The notes beneath the pieces were generated by a model. It did no database searches and was not told where the DNA came from. It saw nothing but the letters and a program-made list of their open reading frames with translations. Made by a program: the position numbers and the translations under genes. DNA of 64,000 bases from Paracoccus denitrificans (GTDB taxonomy: Bacteria > Pseudomonadota > Alphaproteobacteria > Rhodobacterales > Rhodobacteraceae): NCBI GenBank assembly GCA_005768755.1, contig VAFL01000004.1, positions 62,001 to 126,000 on the forward strand, in the 5' to 3' direction. This document shows, piece after piece, positions 15,967 through 24,238 of this stretch. Positions within the stretch are counted from its first letter, which is position 1; every line of letters begins with the position of its first letter.

Positions 15967-17346
15967 ATGAGAAAGATTTTCCCCCTCGCGATTGCGCTGG
16001 CGCTTGCGGCCGGCGCTGCGCATGCGCAGGATGCGGCGCCGGTGCCTGACAAGGGCGATACCACGTGGATGCTGCTGTCGGGCATTCTTGTCATGATGAT
16101 GACCATTCCCGGACTGGCATTGTTCTATGGCGGACTGGTGCGGTCGAAAAACGTGCTTTCGGTCCTGATGCAGGTCCTGACCACCTTTTGCGTGATGTCG
16201 CTGCTTTGGGTCATGTTCGGCTATTCGCTGGCCTTCACCGGGGCAGGTGACGCAGCTTCGGCCGGTGCGCTGACGCCCTATATCGGCGGGTTGTCAAAAA
16301 TGTTCCTGTCCGGCGTCGACACAAGCTCTGTCGCGGAAACCTTCTCGGCCGGGGTGTATATCCCCGAACTCAGCTTCGTGATCTTCCAGTTGGCTTTCGC
16401 CTGCATCGCGCCCGCACTGATCGTCGGTGCCACGGCAGAGCGGTTGAAATTCTCGGCCATCCTGATGTTTATCGTGATCTGGTTCTTCCTGTCCTATCTG
16501 CCCATGGCCCACATGGTCTGGTGGTGGGGCGGCCCAAGTGCCTATGACGCGCCGACAGGCCTTCTGTATGGCCATGGCGCGCTGGACTTTGCTGGTGGCA
16601 CCGTCATTCACATCAACGCAGGCGTTGCAGGTCTGGTCGCAGCCTATGTCGCGGGTCCGCGCCTTGGCTATAACCGAGAGCTTTTGGCCCCCCACAACCT
16701 GACCTTCACCCTGATCGGCGGCTGTCTGCTGTGGATCGGCTGGTTCGGCTTCAACGCCGGGTCCAACCTCGAATCGAATGGCCTGACAGCCATGGCGCTG
16801 CTGAACACCGTCGTCGCCCCCGCCGCCGCCGCGCTGGCCTGGAGCCTGTGTGAATGGATCTCGCGCGGTCACCCCTCGTTGCTGGGCGCCGTATCCGGTG
16901 TTGTTGCCGGTCTGGTCGGCGTGACGCCGGCCGCTGGCTTCGTCGGACCGATGGGGGCGATCGTGATCGGCGCTGTCGCCGGTGCCGTCTGCTTCTGGGC
17001 CGTCGTCTGGCTGAAGCGCCGCATGGGTATCGATGACAGTCTGGACGTCTTCGGCATCCACGGCATCGGCGGTATTGTCGGCGCGATCCTGACAGGTGTT
17101 TTCGCAGCGCCGTCACTGGGCGGTTCGGGCGTCTGGGATTATGCCAGTAACTCGGTTGCCGAGTTCTCGATGGGTGGGCAGGTCTATGCGCAGACTCTGG
17201 GCGTTGTGATCTGCATCATCTGGTCGGGCGTGGTGTCGTTCCTGGCCATCCATGTCGTCAAGGCGGTGCTGGGCCTGCGGGTCGAACAGAACGACGAACG
17301 CCAGGGTCTGGACATCACCACCCATGGCGAGAATGCCTACAACTGA
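15967..17346 (+). CDS. amtB: Ammonium transporter Amt
   Basis: This is a trimeric inner-membrane ammonium channel of 459 residues with a cleavable N-terminal signal peptide ending AAGAAHAQ, as in E. coli AmtB. Family blocks are GLALFYGGLVRSKNVLS (about residues 48-64), FAGGTVIHINAGVAGL with the first pore His (about 208-223), GWFGFNAGSN and DVFGIHGIGGIVGA with the second pore-region His. An AAGGTG precedes the ATG. A glnK gene normally sits directly upstream of amtB; here the 265 bases upstream contain no PII gene, and PBP1A is divergent. I could not identify a -24/-12 promoter. Confidence 0.96.
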   Translation: MRKIFPLAIALALAAGAAHAQDAAPVPDKGDTTWMLLSGILVMMMTIPGLALFYGGLVRSKNVLSVLMQVLTTFCVMSLLWVMFGYSLAFTGAGDAASAGALTPYIGGLSKMFLSGVDTSSVAETFSAGVYIPELSFVIFQLAFACIAPALIVGATAERLKFSAILMFIVIWFFLSYLPMAHMVWWWGGPSAYDAPTGLLYGHGALDFAGGTVIHINAGVAGLVAAYVAGPRLGYNRELLAPHNLTFTLIGGCLLWIGWFGFNAGSNLESNGLTAMALLNTVVAPAAAALAWSLCEWISRGHPSLLGAVSGVVAGLVGVTPAAGFVGPMGAIVIGAVAGAVCFWAVVWLKRRMGIDDSLDVFGIHGIGGIVGAILTGVFAAPSLGGSGVWDYASNSVAEFSMGGQVYAQTLGVVICIIWSGVVSFLAIHVVKAVLGLRVEQNDERQGLDITTHGENAYN

Positions 17347-17363
17347 TCCACATGTCTGAAACG

Positions 17364-17393
17364 AAAAAGGCCCGGCAAATGCCGGGCCTTTTT
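17364..17393. terminator. Bidirectional terminator between amtB and the prenyl synthase
   Basis: The stem GGCCCGGC with an AAAT loop and GCCGGGCC is flanked by AAAAA and TTTTT. It can serve both convergent genes. Confidence 0.9.
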
Positions 17394-17415
17394 ACGTTCT
17401 TCGGCGCTTTCCGAC

Positions 17416-18414
17416 TTACGCGATCCGGGCGACCACGAAATCGGCCAGATCTTCCAGCATGTCCCGGATCGGATGGTCCGGCAGCGGGACGAGCGCCTGT
17501 CGCGCGCGTTCAGCCCATTGCAGCGCATCTTCCCGCGCCGCCAGAAGCGCGCCGTGCCGCGCCATGATCGCCAGGGCCTGTTCCAGATCGCCATCGGTCT
17601 GATCGCCCTTCTCGATGGTGCGTTGCCAGAAGGCGCGTTCTTCGGGACTGGCTGCGGCGACTGCCTTGATGACCGGAAGGGTCAGCTTCCTTTCGCGGAA
17701 ATCATCGCCTGTATTCTTGCCGATCTGCGCGGTAGAGCCGCCATAGTCCAGCAGATCGTCCGCGATCTGGAACGCAATTCCAAGCGCGTCGCCATAGTCG
17801 AACAGGGCGCGAATGTGATCCTCGGGCGCGCCGGCAATGACGGCGCCAACCTCGGTCGCGGCGGAAAACAGTGCCGCTGTCTTGCCGCGCACCACCTGCA
17901 GATAGACGCCTTCATCTGTCGCCAGGTCCTGGGCGGCGGTCAGCTGCAGGACCTCGCCCTCGGAAATCGTGGCCGAGGCATTCGACAGGATTTCCAAGAC
18001 CCGCATCACGCCGGTATCCGTCATCAACTGGAATGCGCGCGCCAGCAAGTAGTCGCCCACCAGAACGCTGGATTTGTTATCCCACAGCAGATTGGCGGTC
18101 GGCCTTCCGCGCCGCTGCTTGCTTTCATCGACGACGTCATCATGCAGAAGCGTGGCTGTATGGATGAACTCGACCGTCGCGGCCAGATGGATGTGGAAAG
18201 GCCCGCCGTATCCGCACAGCTTCGCCGCTGCCAGCGTCAGCATGGGACGCAGGCGTTTGCCTCCGGCTTCTACCAGATGGGCGGTCACTTCCGGGATGCG
18301 CGGCGCGTGACGCGAGGCCATTCGTTCGCGGATCAGCGCGTTGACCTTCGCCATTTCAGGGGCGAGGTCCTGCGACAGGCGGTCCATCGGTGTATCGGCG
18401 ACTGCTGCATCCAT
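17416..18414 (-). CDS. ispB: Polyprenyl diphosphate synthase (ubiquinone side chain)
   Basis: This trans-long-chain prenyl diphosphate synthase elongates farnesyl diphosphate with isopentenyl units to make the quinone tail. The 332-residue protein has GGKRLRP, the first Asp-rich motif LLHDDVVDES (about residues 92-101) and the second QIADDLLDYGG (about 219-229). The chain length (octa- or decaprenyl) cannot be read from the sequence; Q10 is usual in this group. The ATG at 18414 has AAAGGA about 8 bases upstream. The promoter region is shared with the divergent DUF2007 gene, 72 bases away. Confidence 0.93.
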   Translation of the reverse strand: MDAAVADTPMDRLSQDLAPEMAKVNALIRERMASRHAPRIPEVTAHLVEAGGKRLRPMLTLAAAKLCGYGGPFHIHLAATVEFIHTATLLHDDVVDESKQRRGRPTANLLWDNKSSVLVGDYLLARAFQLMTDTGVMRVLEILSNASATISEGEVLQLTAAQDLATDEGVYLQVVRGKTAALFSAATEVGAVIAGAPEDHIRALFDYGDALGIAFQIADDLLDYGGSTAQIGKNTGDDFRERKLTLPVIKAVAAASPEERAFWQRTIEKGDQTDGDLEQALAIMARHGALLAAREDALQWAERARQALVPLPDHPIRDMLEDLADFVVARIA

Positions 18415-18486
18415 GGGAACATCCTTTCCGTAAGTGCAATTGCCATGCGATGGACAGGCGTGCAACCGCCCGCTAGCGTCGGCCGC

Positions 18487-18696
18487 ATGAAAGAGCTTCT
18501 CAGAACCACTGATCCGCTGCGACTGATGCGCGCACAGGACATTCTGCGCGCCGAAGGGATCGAAAGTTTCGTCTTCGATCAGCATATGAGCGTGCTGGAA
18601 GGGTCATTGGGCATTCTGCCGCGCCGACTGATGGTGACGGATCGGGATCATTTCATGGCCAATGCCATCATGAGGCAGCTGGGACTGGATGATTGA
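18487..18696 (+). CDS. DUF2007 family small protein
   Basis: The 69-residue protein matches the DUF2007 (putative signal-transducing) pattern. It has a basic start MKELLRTTDPLRLMRAQDILRAEGI, then the exposed SFVFDQHMSVLEGSLGILPRRLMV and a C-terminal helix. These proteins have a small ferredoxin-like fold related to PII domains, and their role is not established. It overlaps the methyltransferase gene by 8 bases, so the two are probably coupled. Confidence 0.85.
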   Translation: MKELLRTTDPLRLMRAQDILRAEGIESFVFDQHMSVLEGSLGILPRRLMVTDRDHFMANAIMRQLGLDD

Positions 18697-19447
18697 CACG
18701 CGGATCGATGCGTTTCTGGGCGGCAGGCTGCGGATCGAACAGCCCGTCGCGGGCTATCGCGCCGGTGCGGATGCGGTCATGCTGGCGGCCGCCTGTCCGG
18801 CCGCGCCGGGCGCTCGGGTGCTGGAACTGGGTTGCGGCGCCGGTGTGGCGTCGCTGTGTCTGGCGGCCCGTGTGCCGGGCATCGATCTGACCGGGGTGGA
18901 GCGCGATTCAGATTATGCGGCGATGGCGCGCGCCAATGCGGCGCGCAACCAGATGGACATGGATGTCTGGCAGGCCGACCTTGCGCAGATGCCGACAGAG
19001 TTGCGCGCGCAGCAGTTCGATCAGGTCATCATGAATCCGCCATTCTTTGCGTCTGGGACCCGATCGGCCGATTCTGCGCGCGCCGGACCCCGTCATGAGG
19101 CGACACCGCTGGCCGAATGGATTGATGCAGGGCTGCGCAGGCTTCGACCCAACGGTCAGATCACGATCATCCATCTGGCCGAACGACTGGCCGCGATTCT
19201 GGGCGCAATCGGAGACCGGGCGGGGGCGGTGGCGATCCTGCCCATTGCCGCGCGCACGGGGCGCGACGCCGGCCGCGTGATCGTGCAGGCGCGCAAGGGG
19301 GCGCGGGCCCCGCTGCGCGTGCTTTCGCCGTTCATCATGCATTCAGGTGCAAGCCATTCCCGAGATGCTGAAAATCTTACCGAAAAAGCGCAGGCAATAT
19401 TGCGCCATGGCGCGGCACTGGGGCTGAAACCCGGTGAAGACGGGTGA
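18689..19447 (+). CDS. trmN: tRNA1(Val) adenine-37 N6-methyltransferase family protein
   Basis: This is a Rossmann-type, SAM-dependent methyltransferase of 252 residues. The SAM loop is VLELGCGAGVASL (about residues 47-59) and the adenine-N6 catalytic motif is NPPF (in VIMNPPFFASGT, about 112-123). The N-terminal GGRLRIEQPVAGYRAGADAVML is typical of the TrmN6/YfiC group, which methylates A37 of tRNA-Val. The substrate is inferred from the family. The start overlaps the DUF2007 stop. Confidence 0.87.
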   Translation: MIDTRIDAFLGGRLRIEQPVAGYRAGADAVMLAAACPAAPGARVLELGCGAGVASLCLAARVPGIDLTGVERDSDYAAMARANAARNQMDMDVWQADLAQMPTELRAQQFDQVIMNPPFFASGTRSADSARAGPRHEATPLAEWIDAGLRRLRPNGQITIIHLAERLAAILGAIGDRAGAVAILPIAARTGRDAGRVIVQARKGARAPLRVLSPFIMHSGASHSRDAENLTEKAQAILRHGAALGLKPGEDG

Positions 19448-19505
19448 CAGAATCAAAGTTCTGTGCTGCAATCGTCCTGTTCGACAAGCGTACAGGAGGA
19501 CGAAT

Positions 19506-19670
19506 ATGACGGTCGATGCTCACATCGAAAGACTCCGCGAAAAGCACGAAAAGATCTCCCAGGCGGTAGAGCAGGCGCAGCGTGCGCCAGGTGCCACCGA
19601 CTTCGAGATTGCAGAAATGAAGAAGGAAAAGCTGCGCCTCAAGGAAGAGATTGCGCGCCTGAACGCCTGA
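19506..19670 (+). CDS. DUF465 (YdcH-like) small coiled protein
   Basis: This is a 54-residue, highly charged helical protein: HIERLREKHEKISQAVEQAQ, then a short turn APGATDFEIAEMKKEKLRLKEEI. That is the DUF465 helical-hairpin pattern. The function is not known. The ribosome site AGGAGGA lies 5 bases before the ATG, a near-perfect Shine-Dalgarno that suggests strong expression. A terminator follows directly. Confidence 0.9.
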   Translation: MTVDAHIERLREKHEKISQAVEQAQRAPGATDFEIAEMKKEKLRLKEEIARLNA

Positions 19671-19693
19671 ACACCTACAACCGATCATTCCGG

Positions 19694-19719
19694 GCCCGCG
19701 CAATTTGCGCGGGCTTTTT
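19694..19719 (+). terminator. Terminator after the DUF465 gene
   Basis: GCCCGCGCA pairs with TGCGCGGGC across a three-base loop and is followed by TTTTT, starting 23 bases after the stop codon. Confidence 0.88.
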
Positions 19720-19867
19720 GGTGTCCCTGCGGCATGCACGGTGCGGTATCCGTCTGTCTTGATGGTCCCGTGTCAAGGCGGGTCGCAACGCCGTCGCTTG
19801 ACTGCGCGGATTGCAGGCGCGTCCGTGGAAAAGCGTGGCCACGATCGCAGCACAACTGCGGGTTCGG

Positions 19868-19901
19868 AAAAAAATGGCCGGCCCCGTCAGGAAGCCGGCC
19901 A
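19868..19901 (-). terminator. Terminator after phbB
   Basis: On the minus strand, TGGCCGGC and GCCGGCCA form an 8-bp stem followed by a run of seven T. It lies 22 bases beyond the phbB stop. The stretch between this and the DUF465 terminator holds no gene. Confidence 0.85.
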
Positions 19902-19923
19902 GAAGCGTCGCTCTGCCTGCAAA

Positions 19924-20649
19924 TCAGGAGAAGTACTGTGCCCCGTTCGCGGAAATCGTCGAGCCGGTGATGAACCCGGCATCTTCTGCTGCCAGGAAGA
20001 CCACGCAGCGCGCAATCTCGTCCGGCTCACCCAGACGACCGACCGGGATCTGCGGAATAATCCGCTCGTTCAAGACCTTCTCGGGTATGGCGCGGACCAT
20101 CTCGGTTCCGATATATCCCGGTGCGATCGCATTCACGGTGATGCCGGCCCGCGCGCCTTCCTGCGCCAGCGCGCGGGTGAAGCCGATATCGCCAGCCTTA
20201 GCGGCGGAATAGTTCGCCTGACCGGCTTGCCCCTTTTGCCCGTTGATCGAGCTGATGTTGACGATCCGTCCGAATTTGCGGTCGCGCATCCCGTTCCAGA
20301 CGGAATGCGTCATGTTGAACAGACCCGTCAGATTGGTATCGATCACCTCTTTCCACTGCTGTGGGGTCATCTTGTGGAACATGGCGTCGCGGGTGATCCC
20401 GGCATTGTTGACAAGTACGCCAACCGGGCCAAGCTCTTCCTCGATCTGCTTCACGCCCGCCGCACATGCGTCGTAATCGGCCACGTCCCATTTATACGTC
20501 TTGATGCCGGTTTCGTCGGTGAAGGCTTTTGCGGCTGCGTCATTGCCTGCATAGCTTGCTGCGACCGAGTAGCCTGCATCCTTCAGCGCCTTCGAAATAG
20601 ACGCGCCAATTCCGCGCGATCCCCCGGTAACTATGGCTGTCTTGGACAT
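19924..20649 (-). CDS. phbB: Acetoacetyl-CoA reductase
   Basis: This NADPH-dependent short-chain dehydrogenase reduces acetoacetyl-CoA to (R)-3-hydroxybutyryl-CoA for polyhydroxybutyrate. The 241-residue protein has the cofactor loop TGGSRGIG (about residues 8-15), NNAGI, the catalytic Ser in ISSINGQKGQ, YSAAK (about 151-155) and the PhbB-like C-terminus GSTISANGAQYF. A GGGGGGAGA ribosome site lies just before the ATG. It follows phbA on the same strand with an 87-base gap. The polymerase phaC is not in the window. Confidence 0.95.
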   Translation of the reverse strand: MSKTAIVTGGSRGIGASISKALKDAGYSVAASYAGNDAAAKAFTDETGIKTYKWDVADYDACAAGVKQIEEELGPVGVLVNNAGITRDAMFHKMTPQQWKEVIDTNLTGLFNMTHSVWNGMRDRKFGRIVNISSINGQKGQAGQANYSAAKAGDIGFTRALAQEGARAGITVNAIAPGYIGTEMVRAIPEKVLNERIIPQIPVGRLGEPDEIARCVVFLAAEDAGFITGSTISANGAQYFS

Positions 20650-20736
20650 GTCTCCCCCCTTCCATGAATGAAGTTCTTGAAATATTGCTAACGCTTCGTT
20701 TTGCAGCGCGCAAGATCATTGCGCGCCGCGAACCTC

Positions 20737-21909
20737 TCAACGTTCGATGCACATGGCGACACCCATGCCGCCGCCGATGCAAAGCGTGGCGAGCCCTTTT
20801 TTCGCGTCACGCCGGGCCATTTCAAACAGAAGCGAGTTCAGAATCCGTGCGCCCGACGCGCCGATGGGGTGGCCAATGGCGATCGCGCCGCCGTTGACGT
20901 TGACGATCGACGGGTCCCAGCCCATGTCGCGGTTGACGGCAATGGCCTGCGCGGCAAAGGCTTCGTTCGCTTCGACCAGGTCCAGTTCGCCAACTTCCCA
21001 GCCTGCCTTTGACAGGGCGCGACGGCTGGCCGGGATCGGGCCGGATCCCATGATCTTCGGATCGACGCCGGCGGTTGCATATGAGGCGATGCGGCCAAGC
21101 GGGGTCAAACCGCGGCGCGCGGCCTCTTCCTCGGTCATGACCATGACGGCTGCCGCCCCGTCGTTAAGGCCAGAGGCATTGCCGGCGGTAACCGTGCCCT
21201 CCTTGGTGAAGGCCGGGCGCAGCTTCTGCATTGCCTCCAGCGTGGCGCCGTCGCGGATGTATTCGTCCTCGGAAATGGTCACATCACCCTTCCGGCCCTT
21301 TACGACATAGGGCACGATCTCGTCCTTGAACCGGCCTTCCTTCTTGGCGGCTTCGGCCTTGTTCTGGCTTGCAACAGCGAATTCGTCCTGGTCCTCGCGC
21401 GTGATTCCCCATTTTTCAGCCACGTTTTCAGCGGTCTGGCCCATGTGGTAGTTGTTGAATGCATCCCAGAGGCCGTCCTTGATCATCGTGTCGATCATCT
21501 TCATGTCGCCCATCTTCTGGCCGGCGCGAAGATGCGCGGCGTGGGTCGACAGGGACATGGATTCCTGACCTCCGGCCAGCACGACCTGAGCATCGCCCAG
21601 CAGGACCTGCTGGGCGGCAAGCGCGACCGAGCGCAATCCCGATCCACAAACCTGGTTGATCAGCCAGGCTGCCGATTCCTGTGGCAGTCCCGCGTTAAGG
21701 TGGGCCTGTCGGCCGGGGTTCTGGCCCTGACCTGCGGTCAAGACCTGACCGAGGATGGTTTCACTGACTTCCGCCGGATCGACCCCGGCGCGTTTGACAA
21801 CCTCGGCCAAAACGGCGGCACCCAGATCATGGGCCGGGACATTGGCGAAGGAGCCCAGAAAGCTGCCGACCGGCGTACGGGCAGCAGAGACGATTACAGC
21901 TTTGGTCAT
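20737..21909 (-). CDS. phbA: Acetyl-CoA acetyltransferase (beta-ketothiolase)
   Basis: This biosynthetic thiolase condenses two acetyl-CoA to acetoacetyl-CoA, feeding phbB. The 390-residue protein shows the acyl-accepting Cys in NQVCGSGLRSV (about residue 88), GNASGLNDGAAA, the His in GGAIAIGHPIGASG and the second Cys in CIGGGMG. The ATG at 21909 gives the usual MTKAVIVSAARTPVGSF start; an upstream in-frame ATG would add 17 atypical residues. The 278-base upstream region to the EAL gene should carry the phb promoter, but I could not pick out a convincing box. Confidence 0.96.
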   Translation of the reverse strand: MTKAVIVSAARTPVGSFLGSFANVPAHDLGAAVLAEVVKRAGVDPAEVSETILGQVLTAGQGQNPGRQAHLNAGLPQESAAWLINQVCGSGLRSVALAAQQVLLGDAQVVLAGGQESMSLSTHAAHLRAGQKMGDMKMIDTMIKDGLWDAFNNYHMGQTAENVAEKWGITREDQDEFAVASQNKAEAAKKEGRFKDEIVPYVVKGRKGDVTISEDEYIRDGATLEAMQKLRPAFTKEGTVTAGNASGLNDGAAAVMVMTEEEAARRGLTPLGRIASYATAGVDPKIMGSGPIPASRRALSKAGWEVGELDLVEANEAFAAQAIAVNRDMGWDPSIVNVNGGAIAIGHPIGASGARILNSLLFEMARRDAKKGLATLCIGGGMGVAMCIER

Positions 21910-22187
21910 GAAAAGGGTCCTTTCGGGTAAGCGGACAGGGCCGGCGCAAGGCCGTTCCATTTACCATGCCCAACTGCGACGCAGCGTCAAGGCGCACCCG
22001 CACGGCCAAAGTGTCAACTTTTGGGCAAACCTGACCACTATCCAAGCATCTGCGGACCGTATGACGCGCCCATCACGGGGCACTCACCATGGTGCCGGAG
22101 GATGCGCGCGGCGTGTCATAACTAAAGGCACAGTATGCACTGGGCACTGGATTGAGGGGGCGCGCGACCGCCCCATGGCCCGCACTC

Positions 22188-23012
22188 CTATCGCACGGCG
22201 GCGTTGGGCGTTTTCCAGGGCGGGTTGATGGTCGGTGCGCCGAAGTAATAGCCCTGCAGGCAGTCGATTCCCATTTCGATCAGGTAGGCGGCCTCATCTG
22301 CCGTTTCGACCGATTCGGCGACGGTAAACATGTCGAAATGGTGTGCAATTGCCTGCAGGGCGGCCGCGAGTATCTGGTTGTCCGGCTCAGACGCGATCCT
22401 GCGAATGAACTGGCCATCGATCTTGATCAGGTCAAAGTTGAACTCGCGCAGATAACGGAATGATGTGTGTCCGGCGCCGAAATCATCAAGCGCAAAGCTT
22501 GCGCCCCGGCCCTGCAGGTCGCGCATGAAAGGGACCACCAGGTCCGGCATGGTCATGGCCGAGCTTTCGGTGACTTCAAGGATCAGGCGCTCGGCAATCT
22601 GTTCATCATGGGCCAGTCCGCGGCGCAGTGTTTCCATCCATGCCGCATGCCCGATGGAACGGGCGGACATATTCACCGACAGTCGCAGCCCGGAATCCCG
22701 TTGCAGCGATTGCAGCCCCAGTTGCAGGGACAGGCAGTCGATCCGGCGGCCAAGTTCGGTCACTTCGGCCCAGGGCATGAAATCACGCAACGGAATGAAC
22801 CGGCCGGTTTCGTCTGCGACCCGAAACAGCCCTTCGTGAAAGGCAATGCGGCTTGGACGGTCCGATTGCACGATCGGTTGATAGGCGAGGACGGCATCGC
22901 CGCGTGCGATGGCATCTTCGACTGAAGCCATTGTCTGCAGGGTCCGCTGTTCGATTACGAATTCCAATGCCGATTCGACCGAATCGTCCTGGTTCTGACT
23001 TTCATCCATCAT
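22188..23012 (-). CDS. EAL-domain cyclic-di-GMP phosphodiesterase-like protein
   Basis: This is a soluble single-domain EAL protein of about 274 residues. The signature is EGL (FHEGLFR) rather than EAL but keeps the metal-binding Glu. Other key positions are present: the Asn in VNMSAR, the Glu in LEVTES, the DD in ALDDFGAGHTSF, the Lys in LIKIDGQFI, the Glu in VAESVET and the closing QGYYFGAP. It could therefore hydrolyse c-di-GMP, although GAGHTSF differs from the usual loop GTGYSSL. The start at 23012 is chosen because AAGGA lies 7 bases upstream; the ATG at 23039 has no visible ribosome site. Confidence 0.87.
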   Translation of the reverse strand: MMDESQNQDDSVESALEFVIEQRTLQTMASVEDAIARGDAVLAYQPIVQSDRPSRIAFHEGLFRVADETGRFIPLRDFMPWAEVTELGRRIDCLSLQLGLQSLQRDSGLRLSVNMSARSIGHAAWMETLRRGLAHDEQIAERLILEVTESSAMTMPDLVVPFMRDLQGRGASFALDDFGAGHTSFRYLREFNFDLIKIDGQFIRRIASEPDNQILAAALQAIAHHFDMFTVAESVETADEAAYLIEMGIDCLQGYYFGAPTINPPWKTPNAAVR

Positions 23013-23103
23013 CGCGGCTTCCTTGCTGTCTTCAGGCATATTGGCGAAGATGTCTTAACGTGGGGTGAAACCCGAACATTTTCCGGATTAAGGATGAATC
23101 GCG

Positions 23104-23670
23104 ATGACCGAGCGCTGCGGATGGTGCGGGACCGAGCCGATCTATGTCGAGTATCACGACACCGAATGGGGTGTCCCTGAACGGAACGCGCGCGCGCTGT
23201 GGGAAAAGCTGGTGCTGGATGGTTTTCAGGCCGGACTGAGCTGGATTACCATCTTGCGCAAGCGCGAGACCTTCCGGGAGGTTTTCGAGGGGTTCGACCC
23301 CGAACGCGTCGCCGCCTGGACCGATAAACATATCGAAAATGCCTTGCAGAATCCGGGCATCATCCGTCACCGCGGCAAGATCGAGGCGACCGTGAAAGGG
23401 GCGCGGCTGTTTCTTGATATCGAATCAGGCGAAGGGTTCGCGCCCTATCTTTGGGGATTTGTTGATGGTGCGCCGGTTCAGAACGCCTGGACCCGCCTTG
23501 ATCAGGTGCCCGCCGCGACCGAGCAATCGACTGCGATGTCGAAATCGCTGAAGAAGCGCGGGTTCAATTTCTGCGGCCCGGTCATCTGTTATGCCTTCAT
23601 GCAGGCCACCGGCATGGTCAACGACCATCTGGTCGGCTGCCATTGTCACGAAAAGGTCAAGGCGCTGTAA
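23104..23670 (+). CDS. tag: DNA-3-methyladenine glycosylase I
   Basis: Tag removes 3-methyladenine from DNA in base excision repair. The 188-residue protein begins with MTERCGWCG and has YHDTEWG (the substrate-pocket Glu), LDGFQAGLSWITIL, GIIRHRGKI and the C-terminal zinc site NDHLVGCHCH. The zinc ligands are expected to be the N-terminal Cys and the terminal Cys/His residues, all present. Its stop is 2 bases from the convergent tlpA stop. Confidence 0.95.
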   Translation: MTERCGWCGTEPIYVEYHDTEWGVPERNARALWEKLVLDGFQAGLSWITILRKRETFREVFEGFDPERVAAWTDKHIENALQNPGIIRHRGKIEATVKGARLFLDIESGEGFAPYLWGFVDGAPVQNAWTRLDQVPAATEQSTAMSKSLKKRGFNFCGPVICYAFMQATGMVNDHLVGCHCHEKVKAL

Positions 23671-23672
23671 GG

Positions 23673-24215
23673 TCAGGGGGCAATCATCTGCCCGACGACG
23701 GCCTTGGCCGCGTCGGTCGACCAGTCGGCAGGCCCCATCATCCGGCCGACCTCGTTTCCGTCCCGGTCGATCAGAATGGTGACAGGCATGGCGAGGACGC
23801 CGAATTCACGGGCAAGTTTCTGGCGCGGGTCCAGCAGAACAGGCAGCGAATCAATTTTTGCCTCGGCGAAAAACTTGTCGATCGCGGGCTGCGGGTTGCG
23901 CCCCGATGCGATGGTCACGACCTGGAAATCATCGCCGCCAAGGTCTTTCTGCAGGCTGTTCAGCGCGGGCATCTCCTCGCGGCAGGGCGCGCACCAGGTG
24001 GCCCAGAAATTCAGCAGCACGGCCTTTCCGGCATATTCGGACAGACTGTGTTCGTTGCCCTCGGGGTCGGTGAACGTGGTCTGGGAAACCGGCTGCCCGT
24101 CACCCGGCGCAAGTGTCAGGCCCCCGGCGCTGGCGGCATCAAAGTCGATCTCGCCCGCGACGGCCATGTTTGCACCGGCGGCAAGCGCCGTATAAAGGAT
24201 CAGCATACGCAGCAT
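23673..24215 (-). CDS. tlpA: TlpA-like periplasmic thioredoxin
   Basis: This is a periplasmic disulfide reductase-type protein of about 180 residues with an N-terminal membrane/signal segment (LRMLILYTALAAGANMAVAG). The thioredoxin fold has the active site FWATWCAPCREEMP (about residues 75-88) and a cis-Pro in VLAMPVTILIDRDG. The insert between them is as in TlpA/ResA proteins linked to cytochrome biogenesis. The ATG at 24215 has AAAGG 6 bases upstream. It is divergent from argH with only 23 bases between start codons, so the promoters must overlap. Confidence 0.9.
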   Translation of the reverse strand: MLRMLILYTALAAGANMAVAGEIDFDAASAGGLTLAPGDGQPVSQTTFTDPEGNEHSLSEYAGKAVLLNFWATWCAPCREEMPALNSLQKDLGGDDFQVVTIASGRNPQPAIDKFFAEAKIDSLPVLLDPRQKLAREFGVLAMPVTILIDRDGNEVGRMMGPADWSTDAAKAVVGQMIAP

Positions 24216-24238
24216 CTTTAACCTTTCGGACCAGACAG

